DNA of 64,000 bases from NCBI RefSeq assembly GCF_009834515.1, contig NZ_CP019426.1, forward strand, positions 6,341,501 to 6,405,500, given 5' to 3'. The notes beneath the pieces were generated by a model. That model was not told the origin of the DNA. It searched no databases and saw only the letters and a list, made by a program, of their open reading frames with translations. Below are positions 23,861 through 36,734 of this stretch, piece by piece (the stretch's first letter is position 1; each line of letters starts with the position of its first letter). The DNA comes from Pseudomonas sp. R84. GTDB lineage: Bacteria > Pseudomonadota > Gammaproteobacteria > Pseudomonadales > Pseudomonadaceae. Position numbers and translations under genes: made by a program.

Positions 23861-25837
23861 TCAACGAAAGCGATCAACCTCGGAACGCAGATCCGCCGCC
23901 AGCTTCTCCAGCTCTTTAGCCGTAACAGCCAGGTTCGACACAACCTCACGCTGCTCACTGTTGGCCAGTGCGATGCTCTGCAAATTGCTGCTCAACAGAG
24001 TCGCGGTGCTGCTCTGCTCCTGAGTGGCCGTGGTAATCGCGGCAAACTGTTGCCCCGCCGACCGGCTCTGCTCGTCAATACGTGCCAGCGCCGAGGCAAC
24101 ATTGGCATTGCGCGACAAACCTTCCTGCATCAGCACATTGCCCTGCTCCATGGTGCTGATCGCGTTACCGGTTTCCTGCTGGATGCTGTGAATCATGCTG
24201 GAAATTTCATCGGTGGCCTGACGAGTACGCGAAGCCAGGCTGCGCACCTCATCGGCCACCACAGCAAAGCCACGACCCTGCTCACCAGCACGGGCAGCTT
24301 CGATTGCTGCGTTAAGTGCCAGAAGGTTGGTCTGCTCGGCGATCGAGGTGATCACACCCACGATGCCGCCAATTTCCTGCGAGCGCTGACCGAGGGTGTT
24401 GATCACGGTGGCGGTGCTGTTCAGGGCGCCAGCGATTTGCTCCAGCGAGGACGACGCTTCTTCCATCGAGCTGCGGCCAATCTGGGTTTGCTGGGCGTTT
24501 TCCTGCGCCAGACGCTGGGTCGCGCCCATGTTGTCGGCAATGTTCAGCGACGTTGCGCTGAACTCTTCCACCGCGCCGGCCATGCTGGTGATTTCGCCAG
24601 ATTGTTGCTCCATGCCTTCATAGGCACCGCCGGACAAACCGGACAGGGCCTGGGCACGGCTGTTGACCTCTTCCGAGGAGCGACGGATGTGCTCGACCAT
24701 CGTCGACAGCGCCTGGCTCATCTGGTTGAAAGCGCGGGACAACTGACCGATTTCATCGTTGCTCGATACGTTCAGACGCACGCTCAGATCGCCAGCACCC
24801 AAAGCTTCGGCCTGACGCACCAGGTCACTCAGTGGCGCCAGTTTGCTGCGCAGCAGCCAGACCACAGAACCGACCGCCAACAGCATCGCCAACAGACTGC
24901 CGATCGCCAGTTGCGTACCGACGCTCCAGGTCACTGCACGGATTTCGGCTTTCGGCATGCTCGCCACCACCGACCACGGCCCGCCGTCGAACGGTACGGC
25001 AACGCTGTAGAAATCCTCGGATTTGTCAGCCCAGAACTGACCTTTGCCCGGCGTCTTGGCCAGACCAGTGATCACTGGAATCGACTGATCCAGCGCTTGC
25101 ACACCGGCTGGCGCGACCAGCCATTTGTTCTGCTCGTCGAGCAGCGCCAGCGAGCCGGTCTGACCGATACGGAAACGCTTGAGGTTGTCGAACTGGGCGT
25201 TCTGCGCGTCGGTGTAGTCGAAACCGACGAACAGCACCGCAATCACCTTGCCGCTGCCATCGCGCACCGGGGTGTATTGGGTCATGTAGGAGCGCTCGAA
25301 CAACAAGGCACGACCGACGTAGCTTTGTCCTGCCATCAGCTTCGCGTAGGCCGGGTGCGCGTGGTCGAGCAAGGTGCCGATGGCGCGCGTGCCGTCCTGC
25401 TTGGTCAGCGAGGTGCTGACCCGCACGAAGTCTTCGCCGCTGCGTACGAACAGGGTGGCGACGCCAGCGGTCATCTGTTTGAACTCGTCGACCTCCTTGA
25501 AGTTGTTGTTCAAGACTTCGCTGCCCAGGTGCAGACCCGGGGTCTGGGTGCCGGCCACCGTCACCGGTTCACTCGGGTGAATGCTCAGACCCGCGCTGAA
25601 GCGCTTCTCGAACAGTCCGCTCAGGCGCTGGGTGCTTTCACGCAGCGTGCCGTGAAAGGTACTCAGTTGGTCGGCCAGCAGCCGCGCCTCACTGGCCAGA
25701 TGCTCTTCACGGGTGGCGAGGTTGGCGGAATCCAGCGAACGCAAGGCGAACACCGTACTGCCACTGATAACTATCGCCAGTATTACAGCGAGCGCGAGGC
25801 CCAGCTGCGAGGCGATCCGAGCGCGAGGTTGAGACAT
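23861..25837 (-). CDS. methyl-accepting chemotaxis protein with dCache-type sensor
   Basis: 658 residues from the ATG at 25837, chosen because AGGAG lies just upstream and the next residues begin the first membrane segment ([21 protein letters not shown]). A large periplasmic region of about 270 residues reads as a Cache3-Cache2 type sensor (GLDLG-like loops; [35 protein letters not shown]), followed by a second membrane segment ([21 protein letters not shown]), a HAMP linker and a signalling domain whose hairpin tip reads [26 protein letters not shown]. It sends attractant or repellent information to CheA. The ligand cannot be told. Single gene. Confidence 0.93.
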   Translation of the reverse strand: MSQPRARIASQLGLALAVILAIVISGSTVFALRSLDSANLATREEHLASEARLLADQLSTFHGTLRESTQRLSGLFEKRFSAGLSIHPSEPVTVAGTQTPGLHLGSEVLNNNFKEVDEFKQMTAGVATLFVRSGEDFVRVSTSLTKQDGTRAIGTLLDHAHPAYAKLMAGQSYVGRALLFERSYMTQYTPVRDGSGKVIAVLFVGFDYTDAQNAQFDNLKRFRIGQTGSLALLDEQNKWLVAPAGVQALDQSIPVITGLAKTPGKGQFWADKSEDFYSVAVPFDGGPWSVVASMPKAEIRAVTWSVGTQLAIGSLLAMLLAVGSVVWLLRSKLAPLSDLVRQAEALGAGDLSVRLNVSSNDEIGQLSRAFNQMSQALSTMVEHIRRSSEEVNSRAQALSGLSGGAYEGMEQQSGEITSMAGAVEEFSATSLNIADNMGATQRLAQENAQQTQIGRSSMEEASSSLEQIAGALNSTATVINTLGQRSQEIGGIVGVITSIAEQTNLLALNAAIEAARAGEQGRGFAVVADEVRSLASRTRQATDEISSMIHSIQQETGNAISTMEQGNVLMQEGLSRNANVASALARIDEQSRSAGQQFAAITTATQEQSSTATLLSSNLQSIALANSEQREVVSNLAVTAKELEKLAADLRSEVDRFR

Positions 25838-26021
25838 GGACAGCTCCTGGCCGAGCCACGGGATCCTCCTTGATCTCGACTCGGATAATTTTCTAATAGT
25901 GGGGGCGAATCGTGGATACCGGCACGACGGTTCCACTTGCTCATAGTCGGCGGGAAAACCGAATACTTGAGCGCGCAACGTGGGTATGGCGCAAGGCCGC
26001 TATTGTGGCGGCTCGAACGTT

Positions 26022-26942
26022 TCAGCTCAAGCGCTCAACCGCCGGCAGCTCCATGGCGCGGACTTCGCCTTGCAGAAAGTCGCTGAGGCGGCGCAAACGT
26101 TCACCTCCGGGACGGGTCTTTGGCCACACCAGATAATAATTCAGTCCGCTGGCGACGGCCGTCGGCCACGGCAGACTCAGGCGTCCTTGCGCGACGTCCT
26201 CGGCGACCATCAACAGATCACCCATCGATACACCGTAACCGCGCGCCGCTGCGATCATCCCTAACTCGAGGGTATCGAACACCTGTCCGCCCTTGAGCGA
26301 CACCTGATCGGACAGCCCCATGTGCTCCAGCCAACTGCGCCAATCGCGACGGTCGGGCGTCGGGTGGAGCAATTCGGTGCAGGCCAGTCGAGCCAGATCC
26401 CATGGCTGATCATTCAGCAGGTTTGGCGCACCCACCGGAATCAGCTCTTCAGGAAACAGCAGGCTGGCCTCCCAGTCCGGCGGAAAATGCCCGTCACTCA
26501 ACAACACAGCACAGTCGAAAGGCTCATCGTTGAAGTCCACCGAATCCACATCCATCCAGGCGCTGGTCAGTTGCACTTCGTTGCCCGGCTGCAAGTGGCG
26601 GAAGCGACTGAGTCGCGCGAGCAGCCAGCGCATGGTCAGGGTCGACGGCGCCTTCATGCGCAGAATGTCGTCTTCGGCGCGCAAGGTATTGCAGGCCCGC
26701 TCCAGAGCACCGAAGCCTTCGCGGATTCCCGGCAATAGCAGACGCGCCGCTTCGGTCAGTTGCAGATTGCGCCCGCTGCGATGAAACAGCCGACAGGCGA
26801 AGTGATCTTCGAGGGTTCGAATATGCCGGCTCACCGCACTCTGGGTAATCGACAACTCTTCAGCCGCACGGGTGAACGAGCTATGTCGCGCCGCCGCTTC
26901 AAATGCGCGCAGGGCATACAAGGGAGGAAGACGACGGGACAT
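26022..26942 (-). CDS. LysR family transcriptional regulator (GcvA-like)
   Basis: 306 residues from the ATG at 26942, preceded by AGGAG eight bases upstream; a longer frame exists but lacks a site. The N-terminal HTH is LRAFEAAARHSSFTRAAEELSITQSAVSRHIRTLE, followed by the effector-binding domain. The start of the protein (LPPLYALRAFEAAARH) is typical of the GcvA/AmpR group. It is divergent from the MATE transporter gene, with about 150 bases between starts, so it may regulate that pump; LysR proteins usually act on the divergent neighbour. Ligand unknown. Confidence 0.92.
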   Translation of the reverse strand: MSRRLPPLYALRAFEAAARHSSFTRAAEELSITQSAVSRHIRTLEDHFACRLFHRSGRNLQLTEAARLLLPGIREGFGALERACNTLRAEDDILRMKAPSTLTMRWLLARLSRFRHLQPGNEVQLTSAWMDVDSVDFNDEPFDCAVLLSDGHFPPDWEASLLFPEELIPVGAPNLLNDQPWDLARLACTELLHPTPDRRDWRSWLEHMGLSDQVSLKGGQVFDTLELGMIAAARGYGVSMGDLLMVAEDVAQGRLSLPWPTAVASGLNYYLVWPKTRPGGERLRRLSDFLQGEVRAMELPAVERLS

Positions 26943-27094
26943 ACAGAAAGCTCCTATAGCGGGATGCAGCCGGACTGACAGAATCTGCTCAGGATGAGTT
27001 TTACTCATGCCATCCATCCTTTTTATCCCTTTGTGCAACGCCTGCCAAGCGCCGAGAATCGACGGTCTCCTGTTCCCTCTGAAATCGAGTGGTG

Positions 27095-28498
27095 ATGACC
27101 ATGCAGCATCCTGTGCGTACCGAACTCTGGGCTATCCTGCGGCTGGCAGGGCCGTTGATCGCTTCACAGTTGGCGCACATGTTGATGGTGCTGACTGACA
27201 CTTTAATGATGGCGCGCCTCAGTCCGGAAGCGTTGGCTGGCGGCGGACTGGGTGCGGCGACTTATTCGTTCGTGTCGATTTTCTGCATCGGCGTGATTGC
27301 GGCGGTCGGCACGCTGGTGGCGATTCGCAAGGGCGCCGGCGACATCATTGGCGCGGCACGCCTGACCCAGGCCGGGTTGTGGCTGGCGTGGCTGATGGCA
27401 CTGGGCGCCGGCTTGCTGCTGTGGAACCTGAAACCGGTGTTGCTGCTGTTCGGCCAGACCGAAACCAACGTCAATGCCGCCGGACAATTCCTGATCGCCC
27501 TGCCCTTCGCTCTGCCCGGCTACCTCAGCTTCATGGCTTTGCGCGGCTTCACCAGTGCGATTGGCCGGGCGACGCCGGTGATGGTTATCAGCCTGGCCGG
27601 TACGGTGGCCAACTTCCTGCTCAATTACGCGCTGATCACTGGCATGTTCGGCCTGCCGAAAATGGGCCTGATGGGCATCGGCCTGGTCACGGCAATCGTT
27701 GCCAACTGCATGGCGTTGGCATTGGCCTGGCACATCCGTCGGCATCCGGCGTATGACGCTTATCCGCTGCGCGCGGGCCTGTCACGGCCGAATCGCCAGT
27801 ACCTGAAAGAACTGTGGCGCCTCGGTCTGCCGATTGGCGGGACCTACGCTGTGGAAGTCGGTTTGTTCGCCTTCGCGGCGCTGTGCATGGGCACCATGGG
27901 CAGCACGCAACTGGGCGCACACCAGATTGCCCTGCAGATTGTTTCGGTGGCATTCATGGTGCCGGCGGGGATGTCGTACGCGATCACCATGCGTGTCGGT
28001 CAGCACTACGGTGCCGGGCAATTGAACGATGCGCGAATGTCCGGGCGGGTCGGGATCGTCTTCGGCGCCGTGGTCATGCTGGGTTTCGCCATGGTGTTCT
28101 GGTTGCTGCCGAACCAGTTGGTCGGGTTGTTTCTCGATCACAACGATCCGGCGTTTGCCGAGGTGATTCGCCTCGCGGTGAGCCTGCTGGCGGTGGCGGC
28201 GTGGTTTGAGTTGTTCGACGGCACGCAGACGATTGCCATGGGCTGCATTCGCGGACTCAAGGATGCGAAAACCACGTTCCTGGTCGGTCTCGGCTGCTAT
28301 TGGCTGATCGGTGCACCGGCCGCGTGGTGGATGGCGTTCCACCTCAATTGGGGGCCGACGGGCGTCTGGTGGGGGTTGGCGCTGGGGTTGGCGTGTGCGG
28401 CGGTGAGTTTGACGCTGGCGTTTGAATGGAAGATGAAGCGGATGATTCGGCTGGAGCCTGCGTCATCAAGTCAGTTCACTGTCCCGCAGACCGACTGA
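27095..28498 (+). CDS. MATE family multidrug efflux pump (NorM-like)
   Basis: About 467 residues from the ATG at 27095; ATG at 27101 and GTG at 27089 are alternatives. Twelve hydrophobic segments are visible, and the MATE pattern GPLIASQLAHMLMVLTDTLMM begins the protein. LGAHQIALQIVSVAFMVPAGMSYA in the second half is the repeated conserved motif. It exports drugs or cationic metabolites in exchange for Na+ or H+ across the inner membrane. A LysR gene is divergent, and a REP pair follows the stop. Confidence 0.92.
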   Translation: MTMQHPVRTELWAILRLAGPLIASQLAHMLMVLTDTLMMARLSPEALAGGGLGAATYSFVSIFCIGVIAAVGTLVAIRKGAGDIIGAARLTQAGLWLAWLMALGAGLLLWNLKPVLLLFGQTETNVNAAGQFLIALPFALPGYLSFMALRGFTSAIGRATPVMVISLAGTVANFLLNYALITGMFGLPKMGLMGIGLVTAIVANCMALALAWHIRRHPAYDAYPLRAGLSRPNRQYLKELWRLGLPIGGTYAVEVGLFAFAALCMGTMGSTQLGAHQIALQIVSVAFMVPAGMSYAITMRVGQHYGAGQLNDARMSGRVGIVFGAVVMLGFAMVFWLLPNQLVGLFLDHNDPAFAEVIRLAVSLLAVAAWFELFDGTQTIAMGCIRGLKDAKTTFLVGLGCYWLIGAPAAWWMAFHLNWGPTGVWWGLALGLACAAVSLTLAFEWKMKRMIRLEPASSSQFTVPQTD

Positions 28499-28505
28499 GA
28501 TCCCT

Positions 28506-28593
28506 TGTAGGAGTGAGCCTGCTCGCGATAGCGGTGTGTCAGACAACTCATCATTTCTGACACACCGCTATCGCGAGCAGGCTCACTCCTACA
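28506..28593. repeat. inverted REP pair, GTAGGAGTGAGCCTGC variant
   Basis: TGTAGGAGTGAGCCTGCTCG and its inverse complement with nearly 20 further paired bases (GCGATAGCGGTGTGTCAGA) form a long hairpin between the MATE gene and the convergent GGDEF-EAL gene. It could also act as a terminator. Confidence 0.85.
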
Positions 28594-28605
28594 TTGGTTA
28601 TGTGC

Positions 28606-30279
28606 TCAGCTCACGATCTCGAGGGCTGACTGCTGGCTTGAGCCGAAGGTCAGATACTCAACCAGTTCCGCCAACGGCAACGGCCGGCTGATCAGATAAC
28701 CCTGCACCTGATCGCAACCAAACCCGCGCAGCAGTTCTAGCTGTTCAGGAGTTTCCACCCCCTCCGCGACCACTTCCAGATGCAGGTTGTGCGCGAGATT
28801 GATCATCGCGTGCACCAGTTTGCGGTTTTCTTCGCGTTGTTCCATGCCGCCAACGAAGCTCTTGTCGATCTTCAACAAGGTGATCGGCAGGCTGTTGAGG
28901 TGCACGAACGAGGAAAACCCGGTGCCGAAGTCATCCAGAGAAAAGCGCACGCCGAGGCGACCAAGCGCATCCATGGTCTGCTTGACCAGATCGCTGCGGC
29001 GCATCACGGCCGTTTCGGTCAGCTCAAACTCCAGCCATTGCGCTTCGACGCCACGCTCTGCAATCAATCGGCTCAATGTCGGCAATAACTGACTGTCCTG
29101 GAACTGGCGGAACGACAGGTTGATCGCCATGTGCAGCGCCGGCAACCCGCGCTCGCGCAGCGCCTGCATGTCACGCAGGGCCCGGGAAATCACCCAGTAA
29201 CCCAACGGCACGATCAAACCACTCTGCTCGGCCAGTGGCACGAATTCACTCGGCGGCAGCAGGCCGCGCTCGCTGTGCCGCCAACGTACCAACGCTTCGA
29301 GGCCGACAATCTGGCCATCCTGCATATTCAGACGGGGCTGGTAATGCAGTTCCAGCTCATCGCGGCGCAAGGCCCGGCGCAGTTCGCTTTCCAGATCAGC
29401 CATGCTCCGCGCGTTGCGGTTGATGCGTTCGTTGAAGATATGAAAAGTGCAGCCTTGGGTACTTTTTGCCTGCTGCATGGCGATGTGCGCGTGCCACATC
29501 AGCGGGTCGGCGCCGCCCTGCGCCCGGGCGTGGGCGATGCCGAGGCTGGAGCCGATCAGCAGGCTCTCGCCATCAACCCAGTAAGGTTCGGCGAGCGCTT
29601 CGGTGATGCGTTCGGCCATCCACTCGGCGCGCTGCGGAGCGCGGCGGGTGTCGATCAGCAAAGCAAATTCATCGCTGCCGAGGCGTGCCAGTTGATCGCC
29701 CGCCTCGAGCTGACTTTTCAGCCGCGCGACGACTTGCAGGATCAAGCGATCGCCGGCCTGATGGCCAAGCGCGTCGTTGGCGTGGCGGAAGTTGTCGAGA
29801 TCAAGATGCCCGAGGGCCAGGCCGCGACCGTCGTTTTCCGCGAGGCGCGCGGCGAGCAAGGTCTGAAAACCCTGACGGTTGGCAATGCCGGTCAGCGGAT
29901 CCTGTTCGGCCAGGCGTTGCAGCGTGGTTTCGAGAACGCCGCGTTCGCGTACATGGCGCAGGCAACGCCGTAGCATGCCGGCGTCGAGGGCGTCGAACAC
30001 CAGCCAGTCACTGACGCCAACCGGCGCGGTGTCCGGCTCATGTTCCAGCAGCAAGACCGTCGGCAGGCTGCAACGGCCGGGTGCCGGTTGCAATGCCGGA
30101 AGGGTCAACAACACCGCATTGCGGTTGTCTTCGAACAAACTGCTGACCGACTCCCAGCTCGGCGCGCTGATCAGCACCGCCGCGCTCCCCATCGGAGCCA
30201 GACACTCGCGCAATAACGCTGTCCACGCAGGCTCTTCGGCCAGTAGCAGCAAACGCAAGGGTTCGACAGGCGTAGACAA
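28606..30279 (-). CDS. GGDEF-EAL cyclic-di-GMP protein with receiver-like N-terminus
   Basis: 557 residues; the start is a TTG at 30279 supported by AGGGAG just upstream. Residues 1-110 look like a degenerate receiver domain (LRLLLLAEEPAWTALLRECL). The GGDEF domain reads RLGSDEFALLID near 200: the second glycine of the signature is a serine, so cyclase activity may be low. The EAL domain is intact by eye: GLEALVRWRH, ELTETAVM, DDFGTGFSS...LKIDKSFV and VVAEGVETPEQ. It therefore probably hydrolyses cyclic-di-GMP, with the GGDEF part as regulator. Cytosolic, single gene; no phosphorylation partner nearby. Confidence 0.92.
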   Translation of the reverse strand: MSTPVEPLRLLLLAEEPAWTALLRECLAPMGSAAVLISAPSWESVSSLFEDNRNAVLLTLPALQPAPGRCSLPTVLLLEHEPDTAPVGVSDWLVFDALDAGMLRRCLRHVRERGVLETTLQRLAEQDPLTGIANRQGFQTLLAARLAENDGRGLALGHLDLDNFRHANDALGHQAGDRLILQVVARLKSQLEAGDQLARLGSDEFALLIDTRRAPQRAEWMAERITEALAEPYWVDGESLLIGSSLGIAHARAQGGADPLMWHAHIAMQQAKSTQGCTFHIFNERINRNARSMADLESELRRALRRDELELHYQPRLNMQDGQIVGLEALVRWRHSERGLLPPSEFVPLAEQSGLIVPLGYWVISRALRDMQALRERGLPALHMAINLSFRQFQDSQLLPTLSRLIAERGVEAQWLEFELTETAVMRRSDLVKQTMDALGRLGVRFSLDDFGTGFSSFVHLNSLPITLLKIDKSFVGGMEQREENRKLVHAMINLAHNLHLEVVAEGVETPEQLELLRGFGCDQVQGYLISRPLPLAELVEYLTFGSSQQSALEIVS

Positions 30280-30541
30280 GCTAGCTCCCTAGACTCTGCA
30301 ATGATGTGGGCGGGGCATTATGCCGTTGCGATGTTCAATGACCAAATGACAACGGTTATCAAAACGTTATTTTGTGTCACGAATGAGAACATTAGCCGCA
30401 AAATCACCGCGCATCCTGCGTGAAAGTAACAAAACCGGCAAATTTGAATCGCGTGGTACGTCACAAGTCGGAGAGAGCAGCACAAATCGCTGAGCCTGTT
30501 AAAATGCCGGCCCATTTCGTCAACGACTCCCGAATTTTCGT

Positions 30542-33183
<2,642 letters not shown>

Positions 33184-33204
33184 ACCAGCAGCACCGCAGT
33201 CCCC

Positions 33205-33296
33205 CTGTAGGAGTGAGCCTGCTCGCGATAGCGTAGTGTCAGCTGATATTTTCGTCGACTGATACACCGCTATCGCGAGCAGGCTCACTCCTACAG
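33205..33296. repeat. inverted REP pair, GTAGGAGTGAGCCTGC variant
   Basis: CTGTAGGAGTGAGCCTGCTC and its reverse complement, with GCGATAGCG also paired, lie between xpt and the convergent acyl-CoA gene. Same variant as at 28506. Confidence 0.85.
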
Positions 33297-33314
33297 TTGT
33301 TTTGGGTCAGGCAG

Positions 33315-35237
33315 TTATTGCGCGGTGGCTTTCAGGCCGGTGAGGAGCAGGCGCTGGAACAGGTCTTCTTTCAGGCCTTCCGGGTTTGTAAGTTGCATGC
33401 GCTCAAGGTGCTCGGGGTATAGCGAAGCCTCCGGCGCATCGAGAGCTGCCTTGCCCAGCTCCAGAATCTCGGTGAGTTTGAATTTGCTCTTCAGCCAATT
33501 CAGCGCACGCAATAGATCCCGTTCGATCGCGGTGAAATCACAGCCCAGCGGATACTCGGGAAACAGGTTCGGATGGCGTGCGGCGATGGCTTGCAAACGC
33601 TGAGGCGTGTTCTCGGTGAAGCGCGGATCGAGACGGAAATCCTTTGGCAGCTTGCCGACTTTTTGCGCTTGCTCGATCAGGCCCTGCTGGAAGCGTGAAT
33701 CGCTGATATTCAGCAGCGATTCAATGACGACCGCATCGGATTTACCGCGCAAATCAGCGATGCCGTACTCTGTGACGACGATGTCGCGCAGGTGCCGTGG
33801 GATCGTGCAATGGCCGTATTCCCAAACGATGTTGGAGCTGACGTCGCCACCGGACTCACGCCAGCTGCGCAGGATCAGAATCGAACGCGCATCGTGCAGC
33901 GCGTGCCCCTGCGCGACGAAGTTGTACTGCCCGCCGACACCGCTGAGTACTCGGCCATCTTCCAGTTGATCCGCCACGCCAGCGCCAAGCAGGGTCATGG
34001 TGAACACGGTGTTGATGAATCGCGCGTCGAGGCGCTGCAGACGCTTGAGTTCTTCCTGCCCGTAGAGCTCGTTGATGTAGCTGATGCGGGTCATGTTGAA
34101 TTCGAGGCGTTTGCTCAGTGGCAGCTCACGTAAGCGCTCGTAAAAACTGCGCGGGCCAAGGAAGAAACCGCCGTGCACCGAGATGCCGTCAGTTTGCGCG
34201 GCCTCGTCGAGGGTGCCGGCGTTGGCCTGTTCCTGAGTCTGCACGTCGGGGTAGACCTTGCGCCGAATAATTCCCGCGTCCGCCAATACCAGCAGGCCAT
34301 TGACGAACATTTCGCTGCAGCCGTAAAGGCCTTTGGCGAATGGCCCAGTGCCGCCCTCGCGGTTGATCAATTGCGCCCATTGGCTGAGGTTGATGTCGTC
34401 GAGCAACGCCTTATAACCGGGGTTATCCGCCTGACGCGCCAGCAATGCGGCGGTCAACGCGTCGCCCATCGAACCGATGCCGATCTGCAACGTACCGCCG
34501 TCGCGCACCAGCGTACTCGCGTGCAAGCCAATGAAATGATCCTGAAAACCGACGGGCATGTTTGGCGTGGAAAATAGCGTGCTGCTGTCCTTCGCGTCGA
34601 TCAGCAGGTCGAAGGTGTCGATATCGACTTCGGCGTCGCCGGGCATGTACGGCAGATCGGTGTGCACCTGGCCGACCAGCAAAATAGTCTCCCCGGCCTC
34701 GCGACGCTTGGCGATCATCGGCAACAGGTCGAGGGTGATGTCCGGGTTGCAGCTCAGGCTCAGGCGATCCGGATGTTCGCTGCTGCTGGCGAGCAATTGC
34801 GCCACCAGATTCAGCCCGGCGGCGTTGATGTCGCGCGCGGCGTGGCTGTAGTTGCTGCTGACGTAATCCTGCTGGGCCGGCGCGCTATTGAGCAGGCTGC
34901 CGGGCTGCATGAAGAACTGTTCGATGCGAATGTTGGCGGGCAGGCTGTCGCGGTGCAGGTCGGCGAGGAAATCGAATTCCGGGTAGTCACCGAAGACGCG
35001 TTCGACGAAGGGTTCGATAAAGCGCTTCTGCAAACCGTCACCCAGGTTCGGCCGGCCGAGGCACAGCGCGGTGTAGATCGTCAGTTGCCGCTCGGGCAGG
35101 TCTTTGATCCGCCGGTACAGCGCATTGACGAAGTGATTGGGCTTGCCCAGGCCCAGCGGCATGCCCATGTGGATGTGCGCCGGCAAGCGTGCCAGCACGT
35201 CGTCCACTGCCTGTTCGATCGAACACAACTGCACCAT
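33315..35237 (-). CDS. acetyl-CoA hydrolase/transferase family protein
   Basis: 640 residues, longer than the typical 430-500 of CoA-transferase family I hydrolases. AGGAGG lies just upstream of the start. A central segment GGTLQIGIGSMGDALTAALLARQ is the GxGxxxxA-type CoA-binding loop, and GGFFLGPRSFYERLREL, LSGVGGQYNFVAQGHAL and TEYGIADLRGKSD match the C-terminal conserved parts, including a Gly-rich and Asp/Gly-rich core. It likely moves CoA between acetyl-CoA and another acid, or hydrolyses acetyl-CoA. Specificity is not readable. The long C-terminal part (WLKSKFKLTEILELGKAAL) is helical. Confidence 0.86.
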   Translation of the reverse strand: MVQLCSIEQAVDDVLARLPAHIHMGMPLGLGKPNHFVNALYRRIKDLPERQLTIYTALCLGRPNLGDGLQKRFIEPFVERVFGDYPEFDFLADLHRDSLPANIRIEQFFMQPGSLLNSAPAQQDYVSSNYSHAARDINAAGLNLVAQLLASSSEHPDRLSLSCNPDITLDLLPMIAKRREAGETILLVGQVHTDLPYMPGDAEVDIDTFDLLIDAKDSSTLFSTPNMPVGFQDHFIGLHASTLVRDGGTLQIGIGSMGDALTAALLARQADNPGYKALLDDINLSQWAQLINREGGTGPFAKGLYGCSEMFVNGLLVLADAGIIRRKVYPDVQTQEQANAGTLDEAAQTDGISVHGGFFLGPRSFYERLRELPLSKRLEFNMTRISYINELYGQEELKRLQRLDARFINTVFTMTLLGAGVADQLEDGRVLSGVGGQYNFVAQGHALHDARSILILRSWRESGGDVSSNIVWEYGHCTIPRHLRDIVVTEYGIADLRGKSDAVVIESLLNISDSRFQQGLIEQAQKVGKLPKDFRLDPRFTENTPQRLQAIAARHPNLFPEYPLGCDFTAIERDLLRALNWLKSKFKLTEILELGKAALDAPEASLYPEHLERMQLTNPEGLKEDLFQRLLLTGLKATAQ

Positions 35238-35360
35238 CTGAAGCCTCCTGCCCGTTCCGTGAATAGGGGTAGACCGAGCTTGCCTTGAGTTTGCTGCAAT
35301 GAACAGCTTGGAGATTGGATCAGTGTTTTTTCCAGATTCGTTTAGGGCCTTAAACCGTCA

Positions 35361-35529
35361 CCCTCACCCTAGCCCTCTCCCGGAGGGAGAGGGGACTGAA
35401 TGGGGGATATTGGGGAGGTACGCCGACGTGAAATAGCTTTGTTGAATCCATAATCGCTAAGGTCTTTCAGGTCGATGTCGGAACCTCGGTCTGCCCCCTC
35501 TCCCTCCGGGAGAGGGCTGGGGTGAGGGG
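35361..35529. repeat. inverted repeat of a second family (CCCTCACCCTAGCCCTCTCC)
   Basis: One arm at 35361-35394 and its inverse at 35494-35529 share CCCTCACCC, AGCCCTCTCC, and the reverse forms. Each arm itself holds a CTCTCCCGGAGGGAGAG-type small palindrome. The spacer of about 100 bases holds no gene. Confidence 0.7.
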
Positions 35530-35547
35530 TTCTTGAATCGCGCCCAC

Positions 35548-35575
35548 AAAAAAACCGTCCGAAGACGGTTTTTTT
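35548..35575 (-). terminator. intrinsic terminator of the cytochrome c5 gene
   Basis: Arms AAAAAAACCGTC and GACGGTTTTTTT around CGAA, with T-runs on both sides, so it may act in both directions. It lies 16 bases downstream of the cytochrome c5 stop. Confidence 0.88.
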
Positions 35576-35590
35576 CGTCAGAAGTGCGCC

Positions 35591-36016
35591 TTACTTCAGG
35601 CCGGACATCTTCTCGATTGCGCCTTTCAGGTCGGCGTCGGAGCAATCGGCGCATGTGCCTTTAGGCGGCATGGCATTGATGCCGGTGATGGCCTTGGCCA
35701 GGATGCCGTCGAGGCCGCCCTGGTGATCGGCTCGTTCTTTCCAGGCTGCGGTGTCACCGATTTTCGGCGCGCCTAACAGGCCGGAGCCATGGCAAGCGTT
35801 GCAATGTTTGGCAATGATTGAGTCTGGAGTCTTGGCATCACCGCCGCCGGCAGTCGCAGCCACTTCCATCCCTTTGCATTCCTGCCCCTGAACACACACC
35901 TGGCCGACTGGCTCGAGGCGTTTGGCAATGTCGTCATTCGGCGCAGCTTGAGCGCTGACAGCCCAGAGGGCCAGTACGGTTGCTGGTGCAGCCAGCATTT
36001 TCATAATTAGGTTCAC
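35591..36016 (-). CDS. cytochrome c5 family protein
   Basis: 141 residues, start at a GTG (36016) with GAGGG seven bases upstream; ATG at 36004 is an alternative. A signal peptide (MKMLAAPATVLALWAVSAQA) exports it. The haem site is CNACH (HCNACHGSGLLGAPKIGD), with the distal Met in AMPPKG and an extra Cys pair in TCADCSD, both features of cytochrome c5. It is a periplasmic electron carrier. Residues 37-60 hold two further cysteines (CVQGQEC) and a Gly-rich linker. Confidence 0.9.
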   Translation of the reverse strand: MNLIMKMLAAPATVLALWAVSAQAAPNDDIAKRLEPVGQVCVQGQECKGMEVAATAGGGDAKTPDSIIAKHCNACHGSGLLGAPKIGDTAAWKERADHQGGLDGILAKAITGINAMPPKGTCADCSDADLKGAIEKMSGLK

Positions 36017-36185
36017 GCGTTCACCCTCAATGGTGGCTATTCACGCCTGCGGCCACGGTTCGCAGGCGGGCGGAAGTATAGCGGGTAGCCCGTCACACTG
36101 AAACAACCCCATAGTCGAAGGGGTTATACCGCACGGTAGAAAAACTCTCCGGGTGCCTTTGCCATCATGGCTTGGCACCTCTTTG

Positions 36186-36734
36186 TTAAAAATTCGCCGG
36201 CGTGGCTGCGCTGATTAGTCGCGCAGGCGCGTCGAACGGATTACGGAAACGGTGCGGCTTGGTACTTTCAAAGTAGTAGCTGTCGCCGGCTTCGAGAATA
36301 AAAGTTTCCAAGCCCACCACCAGTTCCAGACGACCTTCCACCAGAATCCCGGTTTCCTCGCCTTCATGGGTGAGCATTTCTTCGCCGGTATCGGCGCCCG
36401 GCGGGTAGATTTCATTGAGGAAGGCGATGGCGCGGCTGGGGTGTGCGCGGCCGACCAGCTTCATGGTCACGGCACCGTCGGAAATGTCGATCAGCTCGTT
36501 GGCCTTGTAGACGATCTGGGTCGGGACTTCCTGCAGGATTTCTTCGGAAAAGAACTCGACCATGGACATGGGAATCCCGCCCAGTACCTTTCTCAACGAA
36601 CTGATCGAGGGGCTGACGCTGTTCTTTTCGATCATCGAAATGGTGCTGTTGGTGACGCCCGCGCGTTTGGCGAGTTCACGCTGGGAAAGCCCTTTGAGCT
36701 TGCGGATCGATTGCAGTCGTTCACCGACGTCCAA
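36186..36734 (-). CDS. XRE family regulator with C-terminal cupin domain
   Basis: 182 residues, starting at TTG (36734) that follows AGGAGG by eight bases. The N-terminal HTH is GLSQRELAKRAGVTNSTISMIEKNSVSPSISSLRKVL. The C-terminal cupin contains TGEEMLTHEGEETGILVEGRLEL and ETFILEAGDSYYFESTKPHRF. Proteins of this layout (PuuR-like) control polyamine or amino-acid catabolism. It lies downstream of dadX on the same strand, with 88 bases between, and the polyamine-like oxidase and aldehyde dehydrogenase genes lie further right, so a link with D-alanine or putrescine use is inferred. Confidence 0.88.
   Translation of the reverse strand: MDVGERLQSIRKLKGLSQRELAKRAGVTNSTISMIEKNSVSPSISSLRKVLGGIPMSMVEFFSEEILQEVPTQIVYKANELIDISDGAVTMKLVGRAHPSRAIAFLNEIYPPGADTGEEMLTHEGEETGILVEGRLELVVGLETFILEAGDSYYFESTKPHRFRNPFDAPARLISAATPANF

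Noticed and set aside
22430..25873. A 1147-codon plus-strand frame
   Set aside because: It lies opposite the DUF4432 gene and the chemoreceptor gene, which have clear domains. Long antisense frames are common in GC-rich Pseudomonas DNA.
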